A stretch of 64,000 nt of DNA. It comes from Oegoconia quadripuncta (lineage: Eukaryota; Arthropoda; Insecta; Lepidoptera; Autostichidae). The position numbers were made by a program, and so were the translations under genes. Positions 34,790 through 46,982 of this stretch are shown piece after piece. Within the stretch, counting starts at the first letter, position 1; each line of letters starts with the position of its first letter. Below the pieces are notes generated by a model. That model was not told where the DNA came from, did no database searches, and saw only the letters and a program-made list of their open reading frames with translations. The stretch is taken from positions 33,697,242 to 33,761,241 of the forward strand of contig OX438743.1 in the NCBI GenBank assembly GCA_949316235.1. The letters are read 5' to 3'.

Positions 34790-35110
34790 TTAACCAGAAT
34801 GCAGTCGTTAGCTTCACAATACAATAGAAAGTCCTATTACGTACGTAATTATTGCCCTATGGCTAAAAACTGCAAGTATAGAATTATTTTAATAAATACA
34901 ATCTGCATACAAAATCAAATGTCATTTTTGCTTCGGTCTATTTCTAAGGGGTAATTACATAATTTGTAAAGATTATTATAAACGAAGATATAAAGATAAT
35001 CGTTACAGCAGTGGTTATTTTGAATGTTTTACGTTTGTCATCTGAAGTGCTTGGTGGAAAGTACCAACTGCCAATGTTCATGACTCTTGGTGGTCGTGGT
35101 CTTACCACGA
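34790..35110 (+). pseudogene. Degenerate duplicated segment, copy B (possibly NRAMP-like exon)
   Basis: About 320 bases clearly related to copy A at 35446-35766; the two share blocks such as 'gccctatggctaaaaactgc' against 'gccttatggctaaaaaccca'. Read on the + strand with frameshifts, it gives VIFAS, then RGNYIICKD and SSEVLGGKYQLPM. Together with copy A (IFASD ... MGNFVIPYNKALTIIVSALV) this recalls the NRAMP transporter C-terminal third, but only weakly. No intact frame remains. Confidence 0.3.
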
Positions 35111-35445
35111 TTTAAAATTTTGTTTAGAGTTCCTTATATTCAGCGATAAAAATGAAATAGGTAATTTGTATTAGTATCATCATAAATAATTATATTGAAA
35201 GAAAACCACCCCGAGAGAATGATTGTATCCAGCCGTCATACGCACGTGAAATTTTTTGCGTTCAATTGCAAAATTTGGCACCACGTAAGCGCTCTAGAAA
35301 CAAGGATAAGAGGATAAACATGTGAAGGATAGACGGCGACCGAACGTAAGCGAGCTAAATGGTAATAATACAAGGTAATGAAGGGAGAGCGAGCAATTTT
35401 AATCATGTCTGCATCAAAAATTTATTGTAATGAATAAACCACAAA

Positions 35446-35766
35446 TTAATCAGAATGCAATCGTTAGCTGTAAAAGAAAATGCAAAGAAAGAACTGTTAA
35501 ACCTATGTAACTACTGCCTTATGGCTAAAAACCCATTAAATATAATTATTTTACTATTAAATTACAGTCTGCATAATCCATTGTAATTTTTGCATCAGAC
35601 TAATTCCGATGGGTAATTTCGTAATACCATATAATAAAGCACTGACGATAATTGTGTCAGCATTAGTAATTTTAAAATGTTTTACATTTCTCAGCTGAAG
35701 CGCTTGATGGAAAGTCCCAACTGCCAAAGTCATTAAAGGGAAGTTTACTATTGTGTTCAAGCCATG
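35446..35766 (+). pseudogene. Degenerate duplicated segment, copy A (possibly NRAMP-like exon)
   Basis: This is the paralogue of copy B. The + strand reads IFASD, a frameshift, then PMGNFVIPYNKALTII VSALVIL, with a plausible 3' splice site (aattacag) at 35566 just before. NRAMP metal transporters carry a comparable 'IPL..F.S...MG.F' block before a membrane segment, which is the only basis for the suggestion. The - strand ORF at 35557-35760 is a rival reading that I could not assign. Confidence 0.3.
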
Positions 35767-36155
35767 TAATTTAAGGTTCTCGGTAGTACTGTTCCTACCC
35801 AGATTATTAATTTAAGATTCCGAGCAGTACTGTTCCTAACAAGATTATTAATATAAGGTTCCTAACAGTTTGTTTGTTTACGCTTTATTCTACAAAAGCA
35901 ATACTGTTCCTACGCAGATTATTAATTTAAGGTTCTTGGCGGTACAGTCTCTACCGTTATTATTAATTTAAGGTTCCCAGCAGCATTCCTACCAAGATTA
36001 TTAATTTAAGGTTCCTAGCAGTACTGTTCCTACCAAGATTATGGTTCCTGGCAGTACTGTTCCTAACAAGATTATTAATTTAAGGTTCCTGGCAGTACTG
36101 TTCCTACCAAGATTATTAATTTAAGGTTCCTAGCAGTACCTACTGTTAATACCAA
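35767..36155. repeat. 41-bp minisatellite, about nine units
   Basis: Units take the form 'ggttcctagcagtactgttc' + 'ctaccaagattattaattta' + 'a'. They start near 35771, 35816, 35858, 35931, 35973, 36010, 36043, 36084 and 36125. The third carries an insertion of about 30 bases and the sixth is short. Units at the right end are the most alike, suggesting recent expansion there. Confidence 0.85.
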
Positions 36156-37074
36156 AATTTTGTGTTGACATTTAGCGATATTAACTATAAATTGAAAATT
36201 TAAGAAATCATCGAAAGGCCGTGTTATCTATCAAATAAACCAACCAACCGTGTTAAAAGCTAAACGCCTTCGAAACGGCTTAACTGACTTTCAGCAAACG
36301 GGTTAGAACCATCTCGTTCACACCAGCTTTCGCAAATAAAAAACCATTTTCAAATCTGTTCAGCCGTTTTAGTGCTACAATGCTTCATACTTTTTGGGAG
36401 CCTAAAAAAGAGATGAGGTGTCACGTACAACTGGAACTGTGCTTCTAAAAAAAAGACAGTCAAGTGAAGTAGACATCATGCCCTGAGAGTTCCGTACGTA
36501 ATATCACCATAGACAAACTTTTTCAAGTAACCAACTCAATCGTGCAGTTAATTACCGAGACGTGAAACCGCAAAATAAAGTTTATGACTTGATGATTCTA
36601 AATAAAATTAGAAATATGTTCATTTTCGTATATGTATGCATATAGTTGTGGTACGAGATCTTACTTCATGAAAATTTTCAAGATTCTAAATCAACAGGAA
36701 GTATCCTATAGGTTTGACCACCAGTTAGTATTTGGAAGGCCCTTAGCTTTTTATGGAATTAAGAAAACCAATCAAACGAATCAACGTAAGTTACCGACAT
36801 GTGCCAGCAGATTTAGTACATTAAAGTGACTATGGGCAATGCAGGTAGGACTGATGCCTTTGGGATAGACCACGCGCCGGCTGGCGCAGTGAGTGATGTC
36901 CACTTTCGCATTGGCAACAGCTGCGCGATTAAAAAATGGTATCACCCACAGCCGCCCCCCGCTTTCACTTCTAAAAGTGCAACCCTTACCTCGCTCGCTA
37001 ACACTAAACCGCGACATTACCAGCGATTGGGTAATTAATCTATACAGTCGCGAGGTGACATTCGAAGGGTATTC
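36156..37074. other. No gene seen
   Basis: A repeat-like phrase 'gccttcgaaacggcttaact' at 36268 recurs as 'tttcgaaacggctgaactga' near 40082. The ORFs at 36781-37114 overlap in three frames over a GC-richer patch (36830-37020) with no recognisable domain. Confidence 0.4.
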
Positions 37075-37238
37075 AAATCAATATTCATCTTCATTCATCA
37101 GATGGATGACCTAATAAAGATCGCGGGTAGTCGCTGGATGCAGGCCCGGTCGCTTCCAACAGATCGCTCTGGGTATCTATGGCGGAGGCCTACATTCAGC
37201 AGTGGATGTCCTGTGGCTGATATGACGATTTCATTTTG
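37075..37238 (-). repeat. RTE-related interspersed repeat
   Basis: Here the sequence is 'ctatggcggaggcctacatt' + 'cagcagtggatgtcctgtgg' + 'ctgatatgac'. It is a widespread lepidopteran motif of RTE-type LINE/SINE 3' ends. Shorter relatives are at 40540-40625, 51000-51050, 62110-62250 and 63140-63195. Strand assignment is uncertain. Confidence 0.45.
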
Positions 37239-37428
37239 ATGAATTATAGGAGATATGTAATTTTATAGTAACTAGTTTATTAAGATAGTATTTTATGGAA
37301 GACAGTGAAAACCGAACGATCGTGTACAGCGGTTAGGTTATGAAGTAAGGGGCATAGATAATAAATGTCACCGACCAGAGAGCAAGAGGTGCGTTCCATA
37401 ACACGCAGTTTAGGCCAACATTCCAACA
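37239..37428 (-). repeat. Possible copia LTR
   Basis: On the - strand a purine run (AAGGGAGGA) is followed at 37428 by TGTTGGAATGTTGG, the usual start of a Ty1/copia 3' LTR. A CA end could lie at 37239, giving about 190 bp. No target duplication was found, so the far boundary is a guess. Confidence 0.45.
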
Positions 37429-38370
37429 TCCTCCCTTAGACATAAACCCATCTTGCTCGAGCAGTAGTCCAGTTTTAGTTGAGGAGTGGCCTTGGTCAAC
37501 ACATCAGCTAACATCTCATTCGTCTGGATGTAACGGATAAGTATCTTCTTCTGGTGGACCTTATCACGCACGGAGTGATGCCGGACATCTATATGTTTGG
37601 TCCTAAAATGATAATTATCAGTACCTGAAAGTTTGATAGCACTTTGATTATCACAAAATATATTAACAGGTTCATTCACAAGTTGTGGCCAAAATTCTTC
37701 TTGCATTTGGCTAAGCCACATTGCTTCCTGATTACAGCTGGAGAATGACATGTACTCTGCCTCTGTAGTGGAGAGTGCGACAGTTTGCTGTCGACGTGAG
37801 TTCCACGATATGGCGTCGCTTTGAAAAACAAATACATATCCAGTGCAGGATCTTCTATCTACTTCAGAGTTAGCAAAGTCAGCATCACAAAAACCATAAA
37901 TTGACTTTTCTTCTTTGTTTTGCTTGTATGTTAATTTATAATTTTCAGTCGCCTTCAGGTATTGTAAGATTCTTTTCAATGCTAACCAATGCTGTTCTTA
38001 AGGTCGTGAATTAAATCTGCTGAATGTATTTACTGCATAGCTTATATCTGGACGAGTTCCTTGGGATAAATATAGTAAACATCCCATTAATTCCTGTTAT
38101 GGAATTCCTATTAAAATATTCTTTTCATTTTCATTTACCAAAAACGTAGTTTTGTGATCCATTGGTGTTTTTACTCCCTTACAGTTCGACTTACCATATT
38201 TACCATATAATATTTCTATACTAATCCTTATATACTTTCTTTGATCTTTCAGGTCGTGAATTAAATCTGCTGATTATATTTACTGCATAGCTTATGTCTG
38301 GACGAGTTCCTTGGGATAAATATAGTAAACATCCCATTAATTCCTGATATGGAATTCCTATTATTTTTTC
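37410..38370 (-). pseudogene. Ty1/copia retrotransposon pol remnant (RT end and RNase H)
   Basis: The open part 37410-37979 encodes RNase H: FCDADFANSEVDRRSCTGY, TVALSTTEAEYM, FCDNQSAIKLS, and TKHIDVRHHSVRDKV at the end. The stop lies inside the putative LTR, as is usual for copia. Upstream (38000-38115) the RT end (PYQELMGCLLYLSQGTRPDI-type reading) is frameshifted from it. A second ~110-base copy of that same stretch lies at 38251-38362, so the remnant is internally duplicated. Integrase and most of RT are gone. Confidence 0.8.
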
Positions 38371-39475
38371 TATACCAATACATATTATATACTAATACAT
38401 AATTATATTTCTATACTAATACATATTTAATCCTAATTTTTTCGAAGCAATTGGTTTTGCAGGATAGACAAGACGTAAAACAAGTTTGTCCTATAAAGTT
38501 GCAAAACGGCACCTTTTGAGGTATGTAACCCTAAAAATAAGTTAAGAACAGCTACAATAGACAAACACTAGCTTCATTAATACCAATCCTAAGCGGGCCA
38601 TACTATGCTTACATTTCATGATCCACCGTCAACTACGCCCGAATATTCAAGCTCTCAAACCCCGATGGCGGCGTCTCAAGATCTTTGATGGCAGCCATTG
38701 TTTATCTCATTCCTATTACTTTATCTATTATGTCTGCTTAGTCTGTTAAATGACGAGTCAAACACAATTCTGTCAGTTTAAATGTTAACGACGTATATGT
38801 AATAATAATAATAAAGTTGATATGTTAGGTTCAGTCTGAAATAAATAAACCTTTACAGTCCAGCATAATTAGAAATTAAGATTTCACATGATATCGTGAA
38901 CGTTTTTCGATAAAAAATATATTTAGTTACAGCAATTTCTGAATTCAAGAACAAACAAAAGTATTATCGAGAAACTTCATGATTAGCAAAATTTTTAATT
39001 AGTATCTTAATACTAGTATATATAAAACTAGTATATATAGTATAAAATAAGGACTGTAAAACTAATGGTCTACATTTTAGGCTCCACTGAAAACCAGCGT
39101 TATACTCGTTTTTTTCTATCGACTATAACCTATACTGAGATACCACCGAAAACTGCTTACTGCTTATTTTTAGAGAGTTGTGCAATATTTTATGTTGTAT
39201 TATGTAGTACATACAATTTGATCAATTATTTATAATGTATGTGTGTCGCTTTTCATATTCTCATTCAGATTGGTTGGTCGCACACTAACCTTAGAAAGTG
39301 AAGATAAGCCCAAATGACACAACCAAAATATATACGGATCAATATATCACTGTACATTAAGCCATTAACAACTTTTTGTTAACATTAACACCTTTGTGCT
39401 TGATTTTTCACATGGCTTCTCCTGCCCTATTCATCTCAGAGGTAAATCAATAAAAAGAAGAAAATATAATAAAAA
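38371..39475. other. No gene seen; AT-rich
   Basis: No domain and no splice pairing. This is the region downstream of PSMA3; (tatata) runs occur near 39015-39050. The ORF at 39396-39647 (+ strand) is the antisense shadow of the last PSMA3 exon. Confidence 0.4.
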
Positions 39476-39481
39476 TTTATT
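39476..39481 (-). terminator. Candidate PSMA3 polyadenylation signal
   Basis: AATAAA on the - strand lies only 12 bases past the TGA stop (39493-39495). If used, the 3' UTR would be about 30-40 bases, which is unusually short. No other canonical signal stood out in the next few hundred bases. Confidence 0.4.
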
Positions 39482-39492
39482 ATCTAACTTAT

Positions 39493-42400
39493 TCACATAT
39501 CGCCATCATCCGAATCCTCAATGTCGGCTAGGGCTTGCTTCGCAATATTCTCTGCCTCCGATGCTATCTCGTTTGGAACTACCTCGTGGCGGCCCTGGGT
39601 GTCCTTCGTCACCCACGAGAGCTCCAGCTCGAATTGTTTGTCCTTGAGCTCGTCATGGACAATGTAAATGCTGGAATGTTACAAAGATTTGCATTACTTA
39701 AAGCCTTGTCGATACCCAGCTTAACTTCTAATCACAGACATGGATGAACCCAGACTTAGACTACACATAACGTGAAATCTAACAATTTGAATTCATACTT
39801 ATTATATTTTATATGACATTTTGAAATCGATATAACTTTTCTTATTCTTGCGTGAAAAGGTAATGAAAGGGGTAAGTTACATTATAAATTATCAAACAGC
39901 TCCCTATTGCCACTTACAGAATGTGTACAAATTTGTATATTCCACTGATACGAGACAGTTTAATGCACTTGTAGATTAACCACTGCAATGGATTATTTCC
40001 GATTTAAAAAATGTATTAGAGTTGAAATGATGGGAACCAAGCACATATCATCCAGGTATACAAAGCAATTGAGTTAAAAAATTTCGAAACGGCTGAACTG
40101 ATTTTTACCGTATATATAAATATTTATTTCGTGTAGAACTAGATTATTGGTGTAGTAGTATGAAATATTTATTTATCAAATATGACCAAGAATCCTTCCC
40201 CTACTTTAATATAATATAAAAAAAACTGCACTAAAATTGGATCACGCTTTATTGAGATACATCTGGATATATCCGGATATGTTGCGGCAAAGACTGCACG
40301 TATTGACTATTGTTTCAGGAAAATGCACGAATTATATAACACCCTCTAAAAAGTACTTAGTGGTATTTCAGAAAAGCAATAGGTATCGATTAGATGGGCT
40401 TAGAAACTGTTAATCTATATATTCAGGATGCGCTGTGAGGTACTGAAGGAGCAGTGGCCTTGTCTAACTTTAATGTGGCAATAAATTCATTGCCATCTGT
40501 TTCACCACTCGTCGAATTACGTATTTAAAGCCCTACTATCGGTTATAATTGACAGGTGGCGTTGGAAGCCATTGCCACTGGGTTCGATAATATGGGAGCA
40601 GGTCAGCGGGCTGATGAGCGTCATTAGATGTAGAATATATTTAGGAAACAATTTTTTTTATCGAAACAAATGACTTAATTTATTTGTCAGTTACTTATAT
40701 ATCTATTTCTTAGCGAGTTGGCTGCAAAAGCATCAAATATCTCCACTTATATTTTCAATTGGGAACTGTCACTTTTTTAATATTTTTTTGGTTTTAATAA
40801 CCCTTAAAGATTAACAAAACTGGATAAATAACTTTGTGTAGGTATACATCGTGAATATGCTCTCGAGGATATACTATAATATCGTGAATATGTTCTTGAC
40901 AATATTTTTAAGGCAAACTGCTTTTTTTTTTTTTTTTTAATATCCAGGTGACTTCTATGTAACTCTACATTTCTCCACTCAATATTTATCATTAGCAACG
41001 GCATTTTCGTTTCGCTAACATAATAAGTATAGTTGTATTCAATTGTTATCATCATTTATTATTTTGCAGCAAAGAGGATTTGTATTGAGCCCATCAAAGC
41101 ACTACATACATAATAAAATCAATTGATTTTACGAAGTATTAATTTCCAGTGACTATAACACAAGACTTCTCATTTAATAGTTAAGTATTTATTTTGGTTC
41201 TGTTCTACAATAAAACGTATTTGTTGATGTTATTCTCGACCTTATATTTGGCAGTTTGCAGGTGTGATTGTTAGTGTTATATGTCAACAACAATATAATT
41301 ACTAGACTTAAGACTCCACTGCTAGCACAGTCTCCTTTCACTAGGAACGGCCATAATCCACCATCGGGGCCTATTGCGAATTGGTGGATTAGTATGTCGT
41401 GACAGTTGTAGCCACCTAACAGTGTTTTCTAGACGCTCGTTCAAAACACCGACTTAGCATTTCGACTGCCAATTGAAACAGCCGGCTGTTTAAAGTGCCC
41501 ATCGAAGCATGACATTGGACTTCGCTAATCATCAATCTATCAATCGCAATAAAAACAACCCCAGAAGACTCTCGAAACTTCGTATACGGAGAGATAGCAA
41601 GTTTTTAAACACTTACATTCTAGCTGCTTCTTTCACCAGTTCTTTGGCAGTGAGGTCAGCCAATTTCAGTTTCTCAATTTCAGTTTTGGCAGCTTGTTTT
41701 GCTTTGCCCACTGCACATCCGAAGTATGACTGAAATTAACAAAGAAATAAATGTTAAAGTTTGCCATAAGGAATGCTTGAAAGGATTTACTTATTTACAG
41801 TAAATAAACCTGGGCAGGAATTAGGTTGAGAGAAGCACTACACTCATAGTAATAACACAATTCCGCTATACAACATGCCAATTAGTCAACTAAAAGATGA
41901 CAGACAAGCACTATTCAATGAACAAGGAATAGTGTTCATTATGGTCAAACAATAAATTCGAATGGCTCTCCCATTTCAGTCTTTGCCTGTAGAGGTTACT
42001 TCAAAAAAATTTAATGCATTTTGCATGTTTCCATCCACTACTGCTAGACACAGATCTTGTATAATACACGCGATCAACAATGGTCATTGGCTCTGCGACT
42101 AATGTGGCCAGCCCCCTGATAGTTTTGTAGATAACGTCCATTTAAGAAACTCAAGAGCAGTCTATAAAATACAGTCATCTTTATAACTATTGTTGAAACA
42201 AAGTGATCTCTTCAAAACAACCTCTTAAGGTCCTCATCATAATAAAATAATTACATCCTATAGAAGTCCACTGACGGACTTTTACCTCACCCATATATTG
42301 CTTTCCCTGGGAAGAGATTTCCTAATCTATAATAATGTCAATGATTTTTTTTTATACACAATGGGTTGGTACTTGACCTCAATCACACCTGAAGTTAAAT

Positions 42401-45400
42401 GAAGATGAGGTCGAAGGTGGAAGCGTACTGACCCGGAAACCCCAACACATTTGGGGGGCTGCTGGCTATCTTTTCTCTGACAACCGGAACACAATAGTGC
42501 TATTAACATTGCTGCTTCGTGGTAGAATATTTATGATAATAATGATTGGAGAGATGAATTTATATTTAATTCACATTTATATTGCTATTGATTTATCAAT
42601 ATTTTAATATAATTACGATACAATAAGTTATTCAATTGTATACATTACTACATACATATATATAATGTCACGCCTGTTTCCCGAAGGGTAGGCAGAGACC
42701 ACAGACTAAAAGTGCAGACCAGACCATAATTGCTAAAAGTCATCAAACTCGGTAAATAGCCTTGCCTGGCACTGCAGTATGTATGCATGTGTGAACTAAC
42801 CAGAAACCTTGCTGAATGGCATAAGGACTAACAATTATTCCATCCCACTAATATTATAAATGTGAAAGTTTGAGAAGATATGTGTGGATTTGTGACACAT
42901 ATCATGCATACGTCTGAACGGATTTGTATGAAATATATCACAAATCTATCTAGATAATATCCTGGATTAACACACAGGGCGCTGTTTAACTCATGATTTC
43001 AAATAAGTATTGTGGCATGATAAACCGATTCCATGGATAGCAGCTGGATATGCAGTTTGCTATGATGATATGATATAAACCTGCCTGCCTGGATAGGCAG
43101 GCAGGCTTGGTGTTCAAGTCAAGCAAGCTTTCTAAAAGGCATATTTTCTCAGACATGAGTATGACACTTGCTTTAGAATGCATATAGGAAGAAGTGGATA
43201 TTTGTTGTAATCATAAGTATTGGTCTGCGACTTACCTAACATCCCCCTATACATATACATCTCATTACAGAATACAATCTCATAGATCCCGGCTTTTTAA
43301 TATTATTAGATAACCAATTTTTTGAACTTACAAAGGACACACCACTGGGATCCAACATAAACATCTGGGGCCCATCATGTTCAGACCATGTTCCCATAAC
43401 AACAGAACAGCCATATGGACGGACAGCGCTGTACAAAGTGTATGCATGCATGTACATTGACACACGCTCATTTAAATACTTGAGTGGTACTGGGACTCCA
43501 TACTGGGATCTGTAGTTTGACGCCTCAGAACGTGCAGTCTCAACAATCTGTCTGGCATCAGAAATGAGACCAGCAACTGCCTGGAATTGTGAAAAGAAAT
43601 TATTGTAACAAATGACTTAATATAACAATAACTACCATATTGCTCACAGAAATTAATGACCTTTGTACTTGTTATGTATCACCAAATACCTTGAAAACGG
43701 GAGAGCACATGTGCTAACTCACCTGACATAAACCAGACTGCTTTTTATTCAAGTACCCCCGTAGGCCAATATATGACAGTACTTAATGTCATAAAATACC
43801 ATTGAAATCAACACCTATATTGGTGTAGAGTGTACTTAGTGACCCTGCCCTCAGAATGCCATTGTTACGACTTATCTTGTTAAGTATAAGCCATGTAAAA
43901 TTACCGTTTCCCCCTAATTTGTGAAGTTAAAAGCCTAAAAAATTTGTGCTCATAGAAATTAATGCTAATAGTTCAATGAAAAATAAAAGTCTTACAGTGT
44001 TTGGAAAATCAATTTTACTAAATGTAAATAAATTTTTTCAAAATGTTCAGATCAATTTGTACAATATTACTACACATCTCATATCCCCAATATATTTTTC
44101 AACTAGTTGATTGCCTAAATCTGACTATTGGGTTATACTTGTCTGGTTTCAATTAATTACTTTTGATTATTATAATAGCTGCAAATTCACAGGCCAATAT
44201 GTGTTTTTAATGCAAAACAGGTTAGGACGTAACTCAGTTCATTGTAGAGTATGCAGTGGACACAGACACAGGCTCAAAAAATAGAAGGTAATAACAGGCT
44301 GTAGTGCTATATCAAACACGATTTATTGCTCTTAAAATTTATTCACAATGGGTTAGCTTAGCACTTGCCTTCATGAGTTTGGCACAAAAGAAAGTTCGCT
44401 TGTCAGATCAAACAATAAAACAGTCTCTTGATTTATTTTTGTTGAATAATGCAAAAAAAAAACATAAATAATGTGTGGTATTTTTAAGGAAATAAACAAC
44501 ATTTTGGTGTAAGATTTCAATAGATAAGTTGGTATTACTATGTAGATATAAGTTAAAATAGCACATGATTTATGTACATTCTTCACCTGTCAGCTGTCTC
44601 ACCACCTCATTACTGACCTTTTCTGCTAGCTGTTTTAGTTGTGCTACATGGTATGGTACTGATAAGCAATCAAGCAGCTCACCTTATTAAAAGTCATCAC
44701 CTCTATTTATTTCACATCAATCCAAGAATCAAATTGCATTCATATTTGCAAATTTAATTTCATCAACATCCAACATTTGTACAAATATCAACTATAATTT
44801 TTTTTTTATTTTATTGTTTTAGGGATAACAACAGCTTTATACTATCTATAATCATGATTCTTAAAGTTTTAAGATATTATTCAGGAAGCCAATAACAGTT
44901 ATCCACTGAGTTCTGAAATTGAACTGTACATTCTTATGTACAATGAATTTGTACTAAACCTCAATCACACTTGATGTTAATTGAAGATGAAACTGAAGGT
45001 GCATAGAATACTTATCCAGAACCATCCACTTACTTGGGGGACTGGCTATCTTCTCTCAAACAGCCGGAACACAACAATGTCACCAAGATTATTGCTTGGT
45101 GAAGACTTAGAAAAGGTGGACATTTTAATAAAAAATACAAGTTTCAATCCCGACAACATTTTGGATATTTTGAGGGCACCATGTATACTATGACGGGCTA
45201 GGAATCAAGAGGAATCGAATGACACCTTGCACTTCATAACAAGTCAAGTTGTTTAGGCTACAGGAGGTAACATAAACATCTACTGTATTCATACACTCGA
45301 AAAACATTACCCTCCCTTCCTGGGTCAGTCAGATAAAAATACCCCATCACCAACAAAATGACATAGGTTTAGACTTTTTAGTTATTCAATGGCAAAATCA

Positions 45401-45881
45401 ATCAACGAAATGAGATACCTACTTAAAAAAGTCGCCTTACCATGCCAACATGTTCATCAACATGAAATATCCTCTTATTAGCACCAGGTTCGTACAATTT
45501 TGATGTCACTAATTTCTCCACAGCAAACACCACACCATCTTTTCCTCTGAGGCCGATTACTGTGCCAGAATTCTCAACGGCTTTCGCAGCATACTCTACT
45601 TGGAACACACGACCGTCCGGCGAGAATTGTGATGCAGAAAGATCGTACTGAAAAATAATGAGTGAGGAATGAATAAGCAGATTTTGAATATGTTTGCAAA
45701 TGAAGGTCAATTGTTGTAATATTCGTATAAAAAAGAAATAAAAAGTAAAAACACACTAAAGGAATGTGAAAATGATAAAACAAGGAATATGTACGGAAAG
45801 AAAGAATTTAAGTCAAATTATAACCTACAAAGAAATTTTTAATGATAATTGGACACTTACACCAGTACCGATTGAACTCAT
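39493..45881 (-). CDS. PSMA3: Proteasome subunit alpha type 3 (alpha7), complete
   Basis: Five exons: 45861-45881, 45441-45647, 43332-43580, 41617-41729, 39493-39670. Introns are GT-AG (213, 1860, 1602 and 1946 bp) and frames agree. The sum is 255 codons plus stop, the usual length for PSMA3. The protein begins [19 protein letters not shown] and continues [17 protein letters not shown], the proteasome alpha-subunit signature. It then has [85 protein letters not shown] and the acidic end [10 protein letters not shown]. It is a structural alpha-ring subunit of the 20S core particle; alpha subunits lack the catalytic Thr and help gate substrate entry. The first coding exon holds only seven codons. 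Introns carry SINE type 3, a 5S-derived SINE and a Lep1-like repeat. Identity is near certain; the Drosophila name is Prosalpha7. Confidence 0.96.
41325..41512 (-). repeat. 5S rRNA-derived SINE in PSMA3 intron 4
   Basis: On the - strand 'tgattagcgaagtccaatgt' + 'catgcttcgatgggcac' corresponds to the 5S rRNA internal control region. The shared body follows ('gctaagtcggtgttttgaac', 'taggtggctacaactgtcac') and then 'aattcgcaataggccccgat'. The 3' tail is truncated. It lies about 105 bases from the PSMA3 exon 4 donor. Confidence 0.6.
42344..42530 (-). repeat. SINE type 3 in PSMA3 intron 3
   Basis: The + strand shows 'ggttggtacttgacctcaat', 'gaagatgaggtcgaaggtgg', 'accccaacacatttgggggg' and 'ctctgacaaccggaacacaa', i.e. 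the tail-to-body part of the SINE seen whole at 48955. Confidence 0.75.
42840..42990 (-). repeat. Lep1/Helitron-like repeat in PSMA3 intron 3
   Basis: The sequence 'cactaatattataaatgtga' is followed by 'acgtctgaacggatttgtat', 'gaaatatatcacaaat' and 'atcctggattaacacacagg', the same layout as the copy at 310-545. Confidence 0.6.
44935..45110 (-). repeat. SINE type 3 fragment in PSMA3 intron 2
   Basis: The sequence 'aacctcaatcacacttgatg' is followed by 'acttgggggactggctatct' and 'cagccggaacacaacaatgt'. It is diverged. Next to it (45165-45345) is a block also found at 21100-21290, of unknown origin. Confidence 0.65.
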
Positions 45882-46124
45882 TGTAGATTAAATCCTGTAT
45901 TTACGTTTTGTTTTATACACGAACAAATATTTTCACCGTAAAATAAATTGTTGGAATTTCCGGCGACACAAACAACCGAACGAAAATCAAATGTCATCAC
46001 CAGTGTTGCTAACACTAGAACAACCATGAAAAATAAAATATTTTGGTGAAACATTTCTGTTACACTAAATACATTTTTATTTTAAATTTGGATTGGAATT
46101 TAAGCCACTAGATTGTAATAATTT

Positions 46125-46195
46125 TGATCACGCATCGGCGCGCGGCGCAGCGGCGGGGCGCGGTCAGCGCGCAGTCTGCAAACCACCGTACATAC
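46125..46195. other. CpG-dense patch upstream of PSMA3
   Basis: Roughly 60 bases rich in CG and GC ('gcatcggcgcgcggcgcagc', 'ggcggggcgcggtcagcgcg') stand out in an otherwise AT-rich region, about 250-300 bases upstream of the PSMA3 start codon. An ORF runs through it (46093-46293) without a recognised domain. It may be a promoter element or a decayed insertion. Confidence 0.35.
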
Positions 46196-46982
46196 TGGTA
46201 AAACCATATGATGGCAACACTGATCATGACCTAACTAAACTTTTTAATAAAAGAAGTAGGCAAAGGGATTTAGTTCATACAGCCAAGTTTTAGCAAATTT
46301 TTTGTAAGAAAGGAGAAGCATAAGTCAAGACATACACGATGGATCGAAGGCTAAGGCATTTTTTGTCTTGTTGTGACAGTGACTTGGGGCAATCGTGTAG
46401 AAAAATGAAAGTTCAGTCATGACTTACATTTTTGTACAATTTGTACAAGGTAGTGCACTACAAAAGTAGAGTAGGAAGAAACTCTCATGTGAAATAGTTT
46501 GTGTTTTACTCTGGGTTTTTTTTAATATTATCTAATTAGGTGATAAAATTTATTTCGAAATTAATAATATTTGGAACACCCACGCTATTATGTTTGGGAT
46601 ATCTCTGACAAACTTATTGGCATAAAAGTCACGACGTTATGTACCTATGTATATGTATACTTTATTTACCTATTATCTGCATTCGAAACGGTTGGTTCTG
46701 CATCCTCCTTTTCATCCAACTCATTCTTGCATACGTTTTTATTTTATTCATTCAATTCATAGTCGATGTAGGCATCGACTAGTTGCATATTGAACAGGAA
46801 GTTGATATGTCTCGAAATTTAAGCAACGTCAAATGCTGGTATCGTGTGAAAAATATCGACAAATTGCTTTGGGAGATATTGAAGTAGCGATACTAGGAAC
46901 AGCGCTCAGCTGGGCCCGTCTCCAATGCCCCATATTCAGTTTTTTTCTTGTGACTTTTTTCGACTTATTATCGACTAATTAT

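Noticed and set aside
39396..39747. + strand ORFs of 83 and 70 codons
   Set aside because: Antisense shadows of the last PSMA3 exon, which is well supported on the - strand.
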